64,000 nucleotides of DNA. Source: Cerrena zonata (Eukaryota > Basidiomycota > Agaricomycetes > Polyporales > Cerrenaceae). The position numbers were made by a program, and so were the translations under genes. Shown here in pieces: positions 31,507-44,717 of the stretch. The first letter of the stretch is position 1; the number at the start of each line of letters is the position of its first letter. The notes below the pieces were generated by a model. That model ran no database searches, was not told where the DNA came from, and was given only the letters and a program-made list of their open reading frames with translations. The stretch lies in assembly GCA_038087015.1 (NCBI GenBank), contig JASBNA010000023.1, forward strand, positions 124,001 through 188,000, given 5' to 3'.

Positions 31507-31544
31507 CACGTGATCCAAACGTGGATTCCGAACTTCCGTACACC
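31507..31544 (-). promoter_or_regulatory. NAB2 promoter: CACGTG plus CCGTACACC
   Basis: CACGTG (31507-31512) and CCGTACACC (31536-31544), a Rap1-type half, lie within the 282-base spacer upstream of the NAB2 start at 31363. The pairing matches that in the RPS2 and RPS7 promoters. Confidence 0.5.
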
Positions 31545-31645
31545 ATACCCATTGAAGTGATTGCAAAAAACAGAGAACGATCTACAAAATACAATAAAAA
31601 CTAAATATGCAATTTAAACCCTATAAGAACCAGAACAATTAAATT

Positions 31646-34600
31646 CTAAACAAGTTGAAATATTTCAACAGTTATATCACCCAAAAGATCCTTGATGAGT
31701 TCGATTATTTCGTCTAATTCTCTTGTGATGACAGAAGTCACTAGAATATACGAATACATGAAAACGTAGTCTTCATTGGTAAGAGTATGATTTGGATTAG
31801 ATGCAGATTCGCTTCTTATTTCATTCAATTTATAAAGCAAACGGTCTTTAGCGTGTTGTGTTGAAGCTGGTTTTGAGGGTAATGGGAACCCCAATTTCAT
31901 GGCACTAGCGATCATATAAAAAATTAAAAAAATCCGGTGTTCGACTTCAGCCCGTTCAAGTGCAATATAATTGATTACGAACTCTTCATTACGGCTTAAA
32001 AATGGGTCAACCTCAACCATGAGATTCATATTTTGAAACGCATCTATAATAGCTGAGCTTCTTGTTAATAATTGTCGATAAGTAGATTCGGGAAAGCTAC
32101 CTTTCAATCTAAATTCTAATGGTGCTTGTTTTAATAAAACCTCACATTCGGCTAATAGATCATTTATTCCTTTTTCATCTTTAAGACCTATCAACTTGAT
32201 TATTTCTTCACCATCTTCGTCAATACGTTTGGTATAATCCAAAGGATCGCTATTCCAGATAACACCCATTCGTAACCACAAAATAGTTAACCCAGATTTT
32301 AGTCTAGCTCTAGCACTGTTTGGCAAAAAGCAGGAGGCCATAATCAAAGCCCAAACAATACCAAGTGAAACCGCTATGAATCTGTGAAAGGCAATTTCTT
32401 CAACAAGTGGGTTCTCACCACCTTCATTGTCATCTTCGGAGTCTTGTTGGGTCATACTGTATGAATATAATGCAGTCAAATTATAAGTTAATAGAATAAA
32501 TCTCCCAAAAGGGTTATTTTTCTTCCAATGAATAATTATATAAAAACTTGGAATAGATATAAGATACCCAATCAATGCAAGGGCATATGCATTTCCATCA
32601 GTACACATCCAAGTGATATAGGCAGAGCTTGCACCAAGAAAAGTTCCTATAAATCTCCATTTAACTGTCATAGTAGTACCACCGACGGACTTATTCATCA
32701 TAATGCAATAAATCACTAATGCCCATTCACCTCTCCAATTATTAAAAACTTCCTTAGTCTTAGGATAAAATGCAAAAAATGATAAACACAAAGCACCCAA
32801 ACCAACTCTTATACCGAACTGAACATCAGTTCTTCGGAAAACTTTCAAAGCTTTCCACAATTCATAGGAGTAATTATCCAACTTACGTCGCGACTTGGTC
32901 TTTGGTGCACGGTTATGGGTACGGTACTGGGATTGTAAATTAATTAAAGCTTCATTCAAAGTTGCTCCAAATCCATCATCATTTTCTGATCCATTACTTT
33001 TTTGGTCCAGATTGTTCGATTTAGATGGACTTTTTGAAGACTTCCAAATTTTTAACCAATTCCAACTTTTAGGTAAATTTTTAGAATGTTCGTGATGTTC
33101 AGTTACCTTTAAGAATTTAATTAATTCTTTCCCATATAAAACTAATAAGGACGCAAAATTACCGCAACAGGCAGTTATTTCTTCCTGATCAGCTTTTAAA
33201 TCAAAATTATCGGATTTAAAAATATCTTGAGAATACAATTTGCTGAAAGACTCAACTTGTTTCGATTGAAACAAGTCGATTGCCTTGTTCAAAGATTGTT
33301 GGAAATTCGAAGATTTGGTAAATTTGGTAGTTTTACTTCTAGAAAGTAAGTCACCTATATTACGAAATTTATTCTGATCATTTGATTCAGCTAAATCATT
33401 TTCAAATGATTTTTCGAATGGAATCTCGGCTAGAACCCCTTTTAACGTAAATACAAAAGACTTTATGGATGGGGCTAGGTAATAAACAAACAAGTCAAAT
33501 AACTGAGCAGAATTGACAGCTGTGTAATCAACTTGGGATATGTTCCACTGGTCTCTTGCAGATTTGATAGCTTCCATCATTTCAACTGACTTTGAAAGCT
33601 TATACTGGCCTGAGCGTGCACTATTCGGAGAACTATTGATTGACGAAGAAGAAACTCCAACATTATTTACACGATTCGAGTTTGGAGACGGTTGATTATT
33701 TTGAGAATAAGAATATGATGATACTTGGCTGTAAGTTCCATTGAATCCACTGGTTGAATTCATTGAAGGAACGCCGGGGGTCTTGGGAATATTTGGAGAA
33801 TTTTCATGAAGTAATTGCCATTGCATTTCAGCTGAAGACCTCAAAGCTTGTAAATGTCTTGATAACGCAATTGTAGTGTTTACTAGGTCATTATAAACCT
33901 TTAACTCCTCTTCTCTACCTTTTAAGTTTAATTCATACTTAGCTTCTTCCAAATTTTTCTTTAACTGGGTAGTATTTTTCTTCAAGGTATTAAAAACTTC
34001 GACGTCCTTTGAATTTAACTTTTGACCCATTAAAAAATGATTTGCAATCACTGATAAGACCAGTGACATTATATTATAAGAATCGTTCAAAGATGACCTT
34101 AGTTGATCGACAGCACTTGTTGGCCATAAAATGTAGCAGCAAGCAACCGATATAGCACTTCCAACAACAACAACTTTAGCTGTAGAAATTAGTCTTGGTA
34201 GAGGAATACTGGAAGAATTCAAGCTAGCTTCTTTAATAATACAAGTAACAACTGAAATAGAAGCCAACGAACAAGCGGTATTAAAAGTAGCTTTGTTAAC
34301 TTTTTGTTTCATGAATGCAATTAAACCCAAACCAATTGAACTTAAAACTAAATCAATGATATAACTGACTTCATCTTCACCTTTATTAAACCAAAATGTT
34401 GATAATGATCTACAGCCGAAGGAAACGATAAAACTGAATAGTAAAGATATGACCACGAAAATTAAAGTTTGATGCATTGAACCTTTTGATCTAGCAGGAT
34501 GGAAATAAACTGCCACTGTTGCAACCACATGCTTTGAGTCAGTTTTCCCTAGAAAGTTATTGAAAGGAGTCCAATAAACACCCAAAGATGCTAATAAGTA

Positions 34601-35092
34601 TGCAATAGAACATTTAAATACGCTAATGAATATTTGATTTTTAGGTAAATTCATGACAAAATCTTTTAGGTAGTCTCGATAGTAATGATATAATTCAGCC
34701 AATGAAGAAGCTCGGGATATGCTCGAAGTCGAAGGAGGATGAAGTAAAGAAGTAGTTTCGTCAGCTTGATGATTCAAAGATTCATTTTCTTGAAAGGAAG
34801 TAAACGAAGTATTAGTATTATCATCATTAAAAGAAGAATCATTTAAGCTTTCAAAACCAGAATTGAAAAATGAAATACTTTTATGAACTTTCAATCCGGA
34901 TCTAGCTAATATAACCAGATTTTGTTTCTTTAAGTTATTGATACTCTCATTTGGAATTTTTAATTTTGATAAAAATTCAAGATCGGCATTGCTTGGGGTT
35001 AATTCGATTTCTTCATCAGTTAAATTTAATTCATCATCATCACTATTATTAGTATTCTCATTTATTTGGTCATGCTTATGAGTTGGTGACAT
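31646..35092 (-). CDS. BRE4: Bre4-like multi-pass membrane protein (aromatic acid exporter family)
   Basis: 1,148-residue integral membrane protein resembling S. cerevisiae Bre4 (YDL231C, brefeldin A sensitivity), of the ArAE_2/DUF2421 class. There is an acidic cytosolic N-terminus (1-145). A first hydrophobic bundle of about five or six segments follows (about 150-320, including AYLLASLGVYW, LIFVVISLLFSFIVSFG and VVVGSAISVACCYILWP). A long soluble middle (about 330-740) is Ser/Asn-rich. A second bundle of about six segments lies at about 750-920 (FGIRVGLGALCLSFFAFYP, FIGTFLGASSAYITWMC, LALIGYLISIPSFYIIIHW). It ends in a soluble C-terminal domain. The duplicated architecture is typical. It interrupts the otherwise conserved NAB2-PRP43 neighbourhood. 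Substrate is unknown. Confidence 0.85.
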   Translation of the reverse strand: MSPTHKHDQINENTNNSDDDELNLTDEEIELTPSNADLEFLSKLKIPNESINNLKKQNLVILARSGLKVHKSISFFNSGFESLNDSSFNDDNTNTSFTSFQENESLNHQADETTSLLHPPSTSSISRASSLAELYHYYRDYLKDFVMNLPKNQIFISVFKCSIAYLLASLGVYWTPFNNFLGKTDSKHVVATVAVYFHPARSKGSMHQTLIFVVISLLFSFIVSFGCRSLSTFWFNKGEDEVSYIIDLVLSSIGLGLIAFMKQKVNKATFNTACSLASISVVTCIIKEASLNSSSIPLPRLISTAKVVVVGSAISVACCYILWPTSAVDQLRSSLNDSYNIMSLVLSVIANHFLMGQKLNSKDVEVFNTLKKNTTQLKKNLEEAKYELNLKGREEELKVYNDLVNTTIALSRHLQALRSSAEMQWQLLHENSPNIPKTPGVPSMNSTSGFNGTYSQVSSYSYSQNNQPSPNSNRVNNVGVSSSSINSSPNSARSGQYKLSKSVEMMEAIKSARDQWNISQVDYTAVNSAQLFDLFVYYLAPSIKSFVFTLKGVLAEIPFEKSFENDLAESNDQNKFRNIGDLLSRSKTTKFTKSSNFQQSLNKAIDLFQSKQVESFSKLYSQDIFKSDNFDLKADQEEITACCGNFASLLVLYGKELIKFLKVTEHHEHSKNLPKSWNWLKIWKSSKSPSKSNNLDQKSNGSENDDGFGATLNEALINLQSQYRTHNRAPKTKSRRKLDNYSYELWKALKVFRRTDVQFGIRVGLGALCLSFFAFYPKTKEVFNNWRGEWALVIYCIMMNKSVGGTTMTVKWRFIGTFLGASSAYITWMCTDGNAYALALIGYLISIPSFYIIIHWKKNNPFGRFILLTYNLTALYSYSMTQQDSEDDNEGGENPLVEEIAFHRFIAVSLGIVWALIMASCFLPNSARARLKSGLTILWLRMGVIWNSDPLDYTKRIDEDGEEIIKLIGLKDEKGINDLLAECEVLLKQAPLEFRLKGSFPESTYRQLLTRSSAIIDAFQNMNLMVEVDPFLSRNEEFVINYIALERAEVEHRIFLIFYMIASAMKLGFPLPSKPASTQHAKDRLLYKLNEIRSESASNPNHTLTNEDYVFMYSYILVTSVITRELDEIIELIKDLLGDITVEIFQLV

Positions 35093-35591
35093 TTATAATT
35101 GGACTCACCTACTATATTAAATGATTTTTTATAATGATAGATATAAGTTAAGTATGAAAAAAAGTCATTTCTCAAAAGAAGTATTTTTTTGGTTAAACCT
35201 AAAGGTTGCGATAACTAATTACAACAGTTAGAGTGTCTCAATTTCGTTTGATGGGATACTGTTATTGGATACACTGATCGGTAGTAAGTGTTCTACTTAA
35301 CAACATGGTCATCAGGCAATGAAATGAAATAAAAGAGAAATAGGAGTCAAAATTGTCATAAAATTAGCGAAATTTATAGAAAATGAGGGTTAACCTGGAA
35401 AGGTTACTTGAGCTCGCAGTTGTTGCAAAAATTACATTACAATTGATTTTAAAAATGAATTAAAATTAATTAAATTAAGTTGGTAAGAACAAAACAAACG
35501 TTTTTCTTGTAAAATCTATATACGGGAAATAAGGAAGGACAGCATAAACTCATAAAATATTAAAAAAAAAAAGAACATGAAAGAGAATGAC
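35093..35591. other. BRE4 upstream / COQ8 3' flank
   Basis: 500 AT-rich bases with no open frame of note. They hold the BRE4 promoter and the COQ8 terminator. A short A-run (35561-35571) precedes the COQ8 stop. Nothing else is recognised. Confidence 0.5.
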
Positions 35592-37289
35592 TTAATAACC
35601 AATGATATCTTTGAATAACTTTTCACAAGGAACAGTGGCACCTAATCTAGCACAGAGTAAATAGACACCGCTTAATTTACGATGTAAGGAATAAGTTTCT
35701 TCAGGAGGAGGAGTTAAACGTTCATTTAACATGATACCAATGTTGGAACGAACACGATCGGTAATCGTTTGTTTTTTGAAGTTAAAGGCTTGACCATGAT
35801 TATCATGAGGAGAAAAAACTTCACCTAAGACCATGATTGAATCGATATGAGCTTCAACCATGGAAGGACTTTCTAAACCAGTAAGATAACCCAATTTTCT
35901 AGAGTAATGTTCGACACCTTTACGATCTTTATTGACAGAAGCTCTTAAAACAGCAACATAATCTTCAATAAAATCATCACCGAATTCACGAGAAGCACCA
36001 AAATCTAGTAATTCAATTTTACCACTTTCTTCATTATATAAAAAGTTAGCCCAATTTGGATCAGTTTGCATAAATTTAAATTTTTTAATTTCAGTTAAAC
36101 ATAATCTCATAATGTTGGTAGCAATCCAATTACGAGTATCTTGATCCCAATCACCTTTTACAATTTCGGTTCCCTTCATTTTTTCCATGGTTAAAACATG
36201 TTCACCACATAAATTATGATAAACTTTTGGAACGGTGAACGCGGCATCATCTTTTAGTAAATCGCCAAATCTAATGATATTTTGAGCTTCACGAATGTAA
36301 TCACATTCCCATTTTAATTCGGTACGAGCATTGGCAATGGTTTTATCCAAGAATAAACCCGCAGGTAACATTGATGAAGCAGTCATCAACATTAATAAAT
36401 TATTCAAATCGGAATCGATGGAATCAACCACCCCAGGATATTGGACTTTAACAACAACCAGAGTTAAATCTTCAGTGACTGCATTATGAACTTGACCAAT
36501 TGAAGCAGCAGCAATAGGAACATCATCAAAAGAGGTGAAATTACGTTCACGCCAATTAGCCCCCAAATCACTCTTCATGACCCTTTCCAATTGAGCAGGA
36601 GGCATATAGTGAGCGGAATTTTGGACCCTCAACAAAATTTGCTGGATCTCCTTTGGTAAAATCGAAGAATCTTGGAAACTCATCATTTGACCAATTTTAA
36701 GGGCTGCACCTCTCATTTTGGAAAATTTTTTCGCCATTCTTTCGATGTTGGCCGGACTCAAAATCAACGACTTCATGGAAACTTCGCTTTGATTACCACT
36801 AGCGTAGTGCTTGATACCTTGACGTGCAACGTCAATCCCCATTCCGGCAGCCAAGCTACCGTAATGGAAAATTCTAGCCAATCTTGTACTTGGAACTTCG
36901 GATTGAGACATTTGGTACTTGGTGACTGGTTTGCTGCCAGTTGGTTTACCAACTGGCTTACTTGGATGACTTTTCATTTCAACAGTTTGTCCTTCCACTG
37001 CAACTGCCACGGCACTTGCGGGAGTAGCACTGCGTTCGTTATTAAATTGTGAATGGGTGAATGAATTGGTAGAGTAATGTCTCACCAGTCTTTGACGACT
37101 CTTTTCTGATTTGCTTCTGGCATCTCTGTATAAAGAAGCACTGGAATCCAATCTTCTTATTGGATATAATAAAGCAGAGTGATGGTACGCAAATTTCACA
37201 TCTTTACAAACCACTGATGCACTCGAACTAGTCAACTTGGCAATGGAATTGGATATGGCTGCCAATTCAAATATCGATTTACTCGACAT
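35592..37289 (-). CDS. COQ8: Mitochondrial atypical kinase/ATPase Coq8 (ubiquinone biosynthesis)
   Basis: 565-residue member of the ADCK/UbiB family, matching S. cerevisiae Coq8/Abc1 (YGL119W). It acts on the matrix face of the inner membrane to support the coenzyme Q synthome. The N-terminus is basic and serine-rich as in a mitochondrial presequence, with a long disordered stretch to about residue 120. Family hallmarks are KIGQ in LKIGQMMS (about 198), the Ala-rich loop IAAASIGQVH (about 258-267) that replaces the kinase glycine loop, ELKWECDYIREA, MQTDPNWANFLY and LLDFGASREF. The end EETYSLHRKLSGVYLLCARLGA is also typical. It is divergent from PRP43; the two genes adjoin in S. cerevisiae too (YGL119W/YGL120C). 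Confidence 0.96.
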   Translation of the reverse strand: MSSKSIFELAAISNSIAKLTSSSASVVCKDVKFAYHHSALLYPIRRLDSSASLYRDARSKSEKSRQRLVRHYSTNSFTHSQFNNERSATPASAVAVAVEGQTVEMKSHPSKPVGKPTGSKPVTKYQMSQSEVPSTRLARIFHYGSLAAGMGIDVARQGIKHYASGNQSEVSMKSLILSPANIERMAKKFSKMRGAALKIGQMMSFQDSSILPKEIQQILLRVQNSAHYMPPAQLERVMKSDLGANWRERNFTSFDDVPIAAASIGQVHNAVTEDLTLVVVKVQYPGVVDSIDSDLNNLLMLMTASSMLPAGLFLDKTIANARTELKWECDYIREAQNIIRFGDLLKDDAAFTVPKVYHNLCGEHVLTMEKMKGTEIVKGDWDQDTRNWIATNIMRLCLTEIKKFKFMQTDPNWANFLYNEESGKIELLDFGASREFGDDFIEDYVAVLRASVNKDRKGVEHYSRKLGYLTGLESPSMVEAHIDSIMVLGEVFSPHDNHGQAFNFKKQTITDRVRSNIGIMLNERLTPPPEETYSLHRKLSGVYLLCARLGATVPCEKLFKDIIGY

Positions 37290-40594
<3,305 letters not shown>

Positions 40595-41076
40595 TTTAAA
40601 ACATCTTTGTAAGACGTAAACGGCTAGTTCCTAACTAAAAAACCATTGGTTGATCGCGTTAATGTGGAAACATGGCGTATTTCTACATATAGTGATAACA
40701 AATCATATGTGCTGTCATTGCGGTCTGGTCCCCTATACTTGGCCCGTTAACCTGGTCTATTGAAGTCGAACGTCTTCTGTTAACATCCCTAGATAGGTCA
40801 ATTATAGCTAATCCATTGTTATCCCTTGATTGTTCTTGATTGAGTTAATTGGAAAAAACTCAAAATCACCCGCATACAATAAACGGGAGATCACATATCT
40901 CCCATTCTTCCACCATTATTTACCCCTTTTCTCTCCTCTACAAGATCACTACATCTCCCCTTCGCGTATAAGACTTGTGGATCTGGTTCTAGTCGTTGGC
41001 TTTGAGAAGAATCGACTTTTCAGTTGTTCAAGAGATTTTTTTTTTTTTGTTTTTTTAGGTGATTTTTTCTTTTAGG

Positions 41077-41108
<32 letters not shown>

Positions 41109-41320
41109 CAGTGCAGTACCGTTCTCTTTCTATTGTTTTGGTTCTGTTACTTCTCGTGTTGTATTCATTGACGTTAAACCATTTGGAAAGTTCAAATACT
41201 TCTCTTCTTTTCCGATCTAGTATCAGCTTGGTGCCATATTCTAACTTCGGGATTCTTCTTTTGAACGTGAGCCAGACTAGAGGTAGCAGTTAGATAACAA
41301 TTAGAGTAGAATAATTCATT
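40595..41320. other. Upstream region of ARF3
   Basis: 726 bases. The first half is ordinary AT-rich DNA. From 41030 it has several T-runs, including 29 consecutive T at 41080-41108. The open frames here are T-driven. The region is the likely ARF3 promoter. Confidence 0.5.
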
Positions 41321-41897
<577 letters not shown>

Positions 41898-42422
41898 GCA
41901 TTCTCCCCCAATGTTTCGTTTAAAGTTGGTCATCTACAATTAATAAAGTTCAATTACTGGTTATCCTTTATTAGTTTACGTGTTTTCTTTTTTGCACTTT
42001 GTCCTTTCGTTTTTCCTGTGTTACTTCTTCTTATCCTTCATTTCCTTTGTACTGTTCCTCGATACTCAATGATCTTACTACTTGAATGAACCCACATACA
42101 CGGCATTGCTGAACGTTATGGTTCGACTTGAAATACTCTTGCTTTTTTTTTTTTTTTTGCAATCATTGATTGTTTTTTTTTTATTGTCTTCCTTCAGTTC
42201 ATATTTGAGAAATTGACTTATTTATTTCTTTCTTTTACTTTCATTTCATTAATTATACCTAATTGCTTTTTAAATTTGTTCTTTGTTCACAGATTGATTC
42301 CTTTTAATGCTAAAACAGAAAAAAAAAAAAACTTCTCTTCATAATATACAATCCTTACATCTAATATCGTAATCTTAATATTTGAATTGAATAGTTATTT
42401 TGCAGTCATCTATACGTACTTA
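41898..42422. other. Convergent ARF3/RKI1 3' region
   Basis: About 525 bases of T-rich flanking DNA between two convergent genes (T-runs near 42144 and 42173, an A-run near 42319). No open frame or RNA gene is recognised. Confidence 0.5.
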
Positions 42423-43181
42423 CTACTTGGTTAAAACCCCAACTTGTCCATTTTCTTCTCCGAAATATGCCTTGGTGGTTATATCGGTGAATAACCCAGT
42501 TTCAACAACACCGACTAATAGTTTGATTTGAGTATGTAATTTAACTGGATCAGCAATCTCACCAAAATCAGCATCAATTAAAAAGTTATTATTATCAGTA
42601 ACAACTGGACCAGCTTTAGAGCTACCCCCTTGTCGTAAGATAACTTTTTTAGCACCCAAATCATATAACTCATTAGTAATCTTAGCATAGGAATTTGGTA
42701 CAATTTCAATTGGTACCCCTTTTGTCCATTGGATACCTAATTTTGATGGTGATCTTTTACGGTAATCTGCAACAACAATAAATTGTTTGGAAGCAATGGC
42801 AACTAGCTTTTCTTGAAATAAACATGCTCCTCCTCCTTTAATCAAATTTAAATCAGTATCCACTTCATCTGCTCCATCAAAAGCAATATCAATATTAGAA
42901 TATTGTTCAATTGATCCTAAACTCAATCCATTATCAATGATCAATTGCTTTGATTGAAATCCAGTTGGGATACAAACAAACCCCGACTTATTTCTCAATT
43001 GTCCTAATCTCTCTGCAACATAAATAACAGTAGATCCTGACCCAATACCAACTACTTTGGCACTTTCCGGGAAGTTTTCATCAACGGCTTTATAAGCAGC
43101 AGACTTTTTGGCTTGTTCAACTAAATCAGTAGACATTCTTCTTATGTTTATGAATCGTGCTTGTGGTTTACAGAACGTCAA
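42423..43181 (-). CDS. RKI1: Ribose-5-phosphate isomerase (ketol-isomerase)
   Basis: 252-residue RpiA-type enzyme interconverting ribulose-5-phosphate and ribose-5-phosphate in the non-oxidative pentose phosphate pathway (cytosol). Conserved blocks are [16 protein letters not shown] (phosphate loop), [23 protein letters not shown] with catalytic acids, [16 protein letters not shown] with the catalytic Lys, [10 protein letters not shown] and [12 protein letters not shown]. The nominal start gives a short basic leader ([15 protein letters not shown]) before [22 protein letters not shown]. Met16 at 43136 matches the usual cytosolic start better, though the leader could be a weak mitochondrial signal. 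It is the middle gene of the conserved ARF3-RKI1-RPS7 trio (YOR095C). Confidence 0.96.
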   Translation of the reverse strand: MTFCKPQARFINIRRMSTDLVEQAKKSAAYKAVDENFPESAKVVGIGSGSTVIYVAERLGQLRNKSGFVCIPTGFQSKQLIIDNGLSLGSIEQYSNIDIAFDGADEVDTDLNLIKGGGACLFQEKLVAIASKQFIVVADYRKRSPSKLGIQWTKGVPIEIVPNSYAKITNELYDLGAKKVILRQGGSSKAGPVVTDNNNFLIDADFGEIADPVKLHTQIKLLVGVVETGLFTDITTKAYFGEENGQVGVLTK

Positions 43182-43711
43182 TTGGCTGTATCTCGTAATA
43201 TGCTTATCATATACCTTCCACCGATAGTTTCACTTTCAACTGCTAATGACTGATTCTTTAGCTACTCGAAACTCCCATCGCAATGGTCCTCAAATATTAG
43301 CTCCGTACATATGCTCTCCGGATTATGTAATTGGTTACACAAACCTAAATCACTCCGGAGAAATGGTGATTGGGTCTTTCTTGTCCTCTCACGTGACTCT
43401 AGATGTACGGATCACTTTTGTCACGAAAGAAAAAAAGCAGTCACGCTGTGCACGTGAGTCGCATCGCATCTTCAAAAAAAATTGAAAATTTTCAGAAAAA
43501 AAATTAGTTTTGCATACCGTCTTGCACTCTCAGAATCTCTTGCAATCCACTCACGAACTTTCTCTTCCTTTGGTGTACCTCCTACTCTTTGTAACACCCA
43601 TTCTGAAGGGAAAAAAAAAAATAGTCTTAAAATTTCACTCCTGGTATAAGTGGCTTGTTTCTTAATATTCCAACGGTTTGACCTTATTCATATATATCAT
43701 ATAACACCAAT
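43182..43711. other. Divergent RKI1/RPS7 promoter region
   Basis: 530 bases carrying the RPS7-type regulatory module (43303-43456), followed by A-runs (about 43473, 43496 and 43610) before the RPS7 start. The open frame at 43246-43485 is not gene-like. Confidence 0.6.
43303..43456 (+). promoter_or_regulatory. RPS7 promoter module: Rap1-like and CACGTG sites
   Basis: CCGTACAT (43303-43310) and ATGTACGGAT (43403-43412) are Rap1-type motifs. CACGTG occurs at 43390-43395 and 43451-43456. The ordering and spacing relative to the RPS7 ATG (about 260-410 bases) resemble the RPS2 module. RKI1, transcribed the other way, could also use it. Confidence 0.55.
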
Positions 43712-44278
43712 ATGTCTGCTGCCACTAAGATTTTATCTGAAAAACCATCTGAATTAGAATTACAAGTTGCTCAAGCTTTTGTTGATTTAGAATCTCAAAG
43801 TGACTTGAAAGCTGAATTAAGACCATTACAATTCAAATCCATCAAAGAAATTGATGTTAACGGTGGTAAAAAAGCTTTAGCTGTTTTCGTTCCAGTTCCA
43901 TCTTTACCAGCTTACAGAAAAGTTCAAACTAGATTAACCAGAGAATTAGAAAAAAAATTCCCAGATCGTCATGTTGTTTTCTTAGCTGAAAGAAGAATCT
44001 TACCAAAACCATCTAGAGGTTCAAGAAAACTCCAAAAAAGACCAAGATCTAGAACTTTAACTTCTGTTCACGACAAAATCTTAGAAGATTTAGTTTTCCC
44101 AACTGAAATTGTTGGTAAAAGAGTTAGATACTTAGTTGGTGGTAACAAAATTCAAAAAGTTTTATTAGATGCTAAAGACTCTACCGCTGTTGATTACAAA
44201 TTAGACTCTTTCCAACAATTATTCAGTAAATTAACTGGTAAACAAGTTGTTTTTGAAATCCCAGGTGATGTTTACTAA
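43712..44278 (+). CDS. RPS7A: 40S ribosomal protein eS7 (Rps7)
   Basis: Intact 188-residue eS7. Typical segments are [35 protein letters not shown] near the start, [27 protein letters not shown], the basic [37 protein letters not shown], and [23 protein letters not shown] at the end. eS7 is a component of the small subunit body and a ubiquitylation site in translational quality control. Codon use is highly biased. S. cerevisiae RPS7A (YOR096W) has an intron; here the coding region is uninterrupted. Only one copy is visible, so the A suffix follows synteny only. Confidence 0.97.
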   Translation: MSAATKILSEKPSELELQVAQAFVDLESQSDLKAELRPLQFKSIKEIDVNGGKKALAVFVPVPSLPAYRKVQTRLTRELEKKFPDRHVVFLAERRILPKPSRGSRKLQKRPRSRTLTSVHDKILEDLVFPTEIVGKRVRYLVGGNKIQKVLLDAKDSTAVDYKLDSFQQLFSKLTGKQVVFEIPGDVY

Positions 44279-44717
44279 ATAATTTGAATAAAAAGTTGAA
44301 TATAATGAAATTGAAGAATTTTTTCATAATTAAAGTAACCTTGTTATATTGATAACTTGATTACTTTTTTCGATGATTTTTTTCTGATAGGGTACTATAT
44401 TGCGTGTGTTTTAGTATATTAATAATCATAATATAAAAAAAAATTATAAAAACGTTTTTATCTTGTATTTATATATATTAACTTGCATGTAAAAAGATTT
44501 TATTATTACTATTTCATTGCAAAATATAGCCCTTTCCTCTTATTTTCTATCTCTTCAATAATATCTCTATTTAAACCAATACATACTTACGATCAATCGA
44601 TAATAGATGTAAGAAAACAATCTATTTTATTTCAATTTCTATTTCATACATAAACTGACTAAAAAAAAAAGATTTTAATGCAAAAAATCGTGGAAACATA
44701 AACTTTTATTCTACTTT
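44279..44717. other. Convergent RPS7/BZZ1 3' region
   Basis: 440 very AT-rich bases between convergent genes. It contains AATAAAAAG near 44286 and several poly(A) or TATATA stretches that can serve 3' end formation. No gene is seen. Confidence 0.5.
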
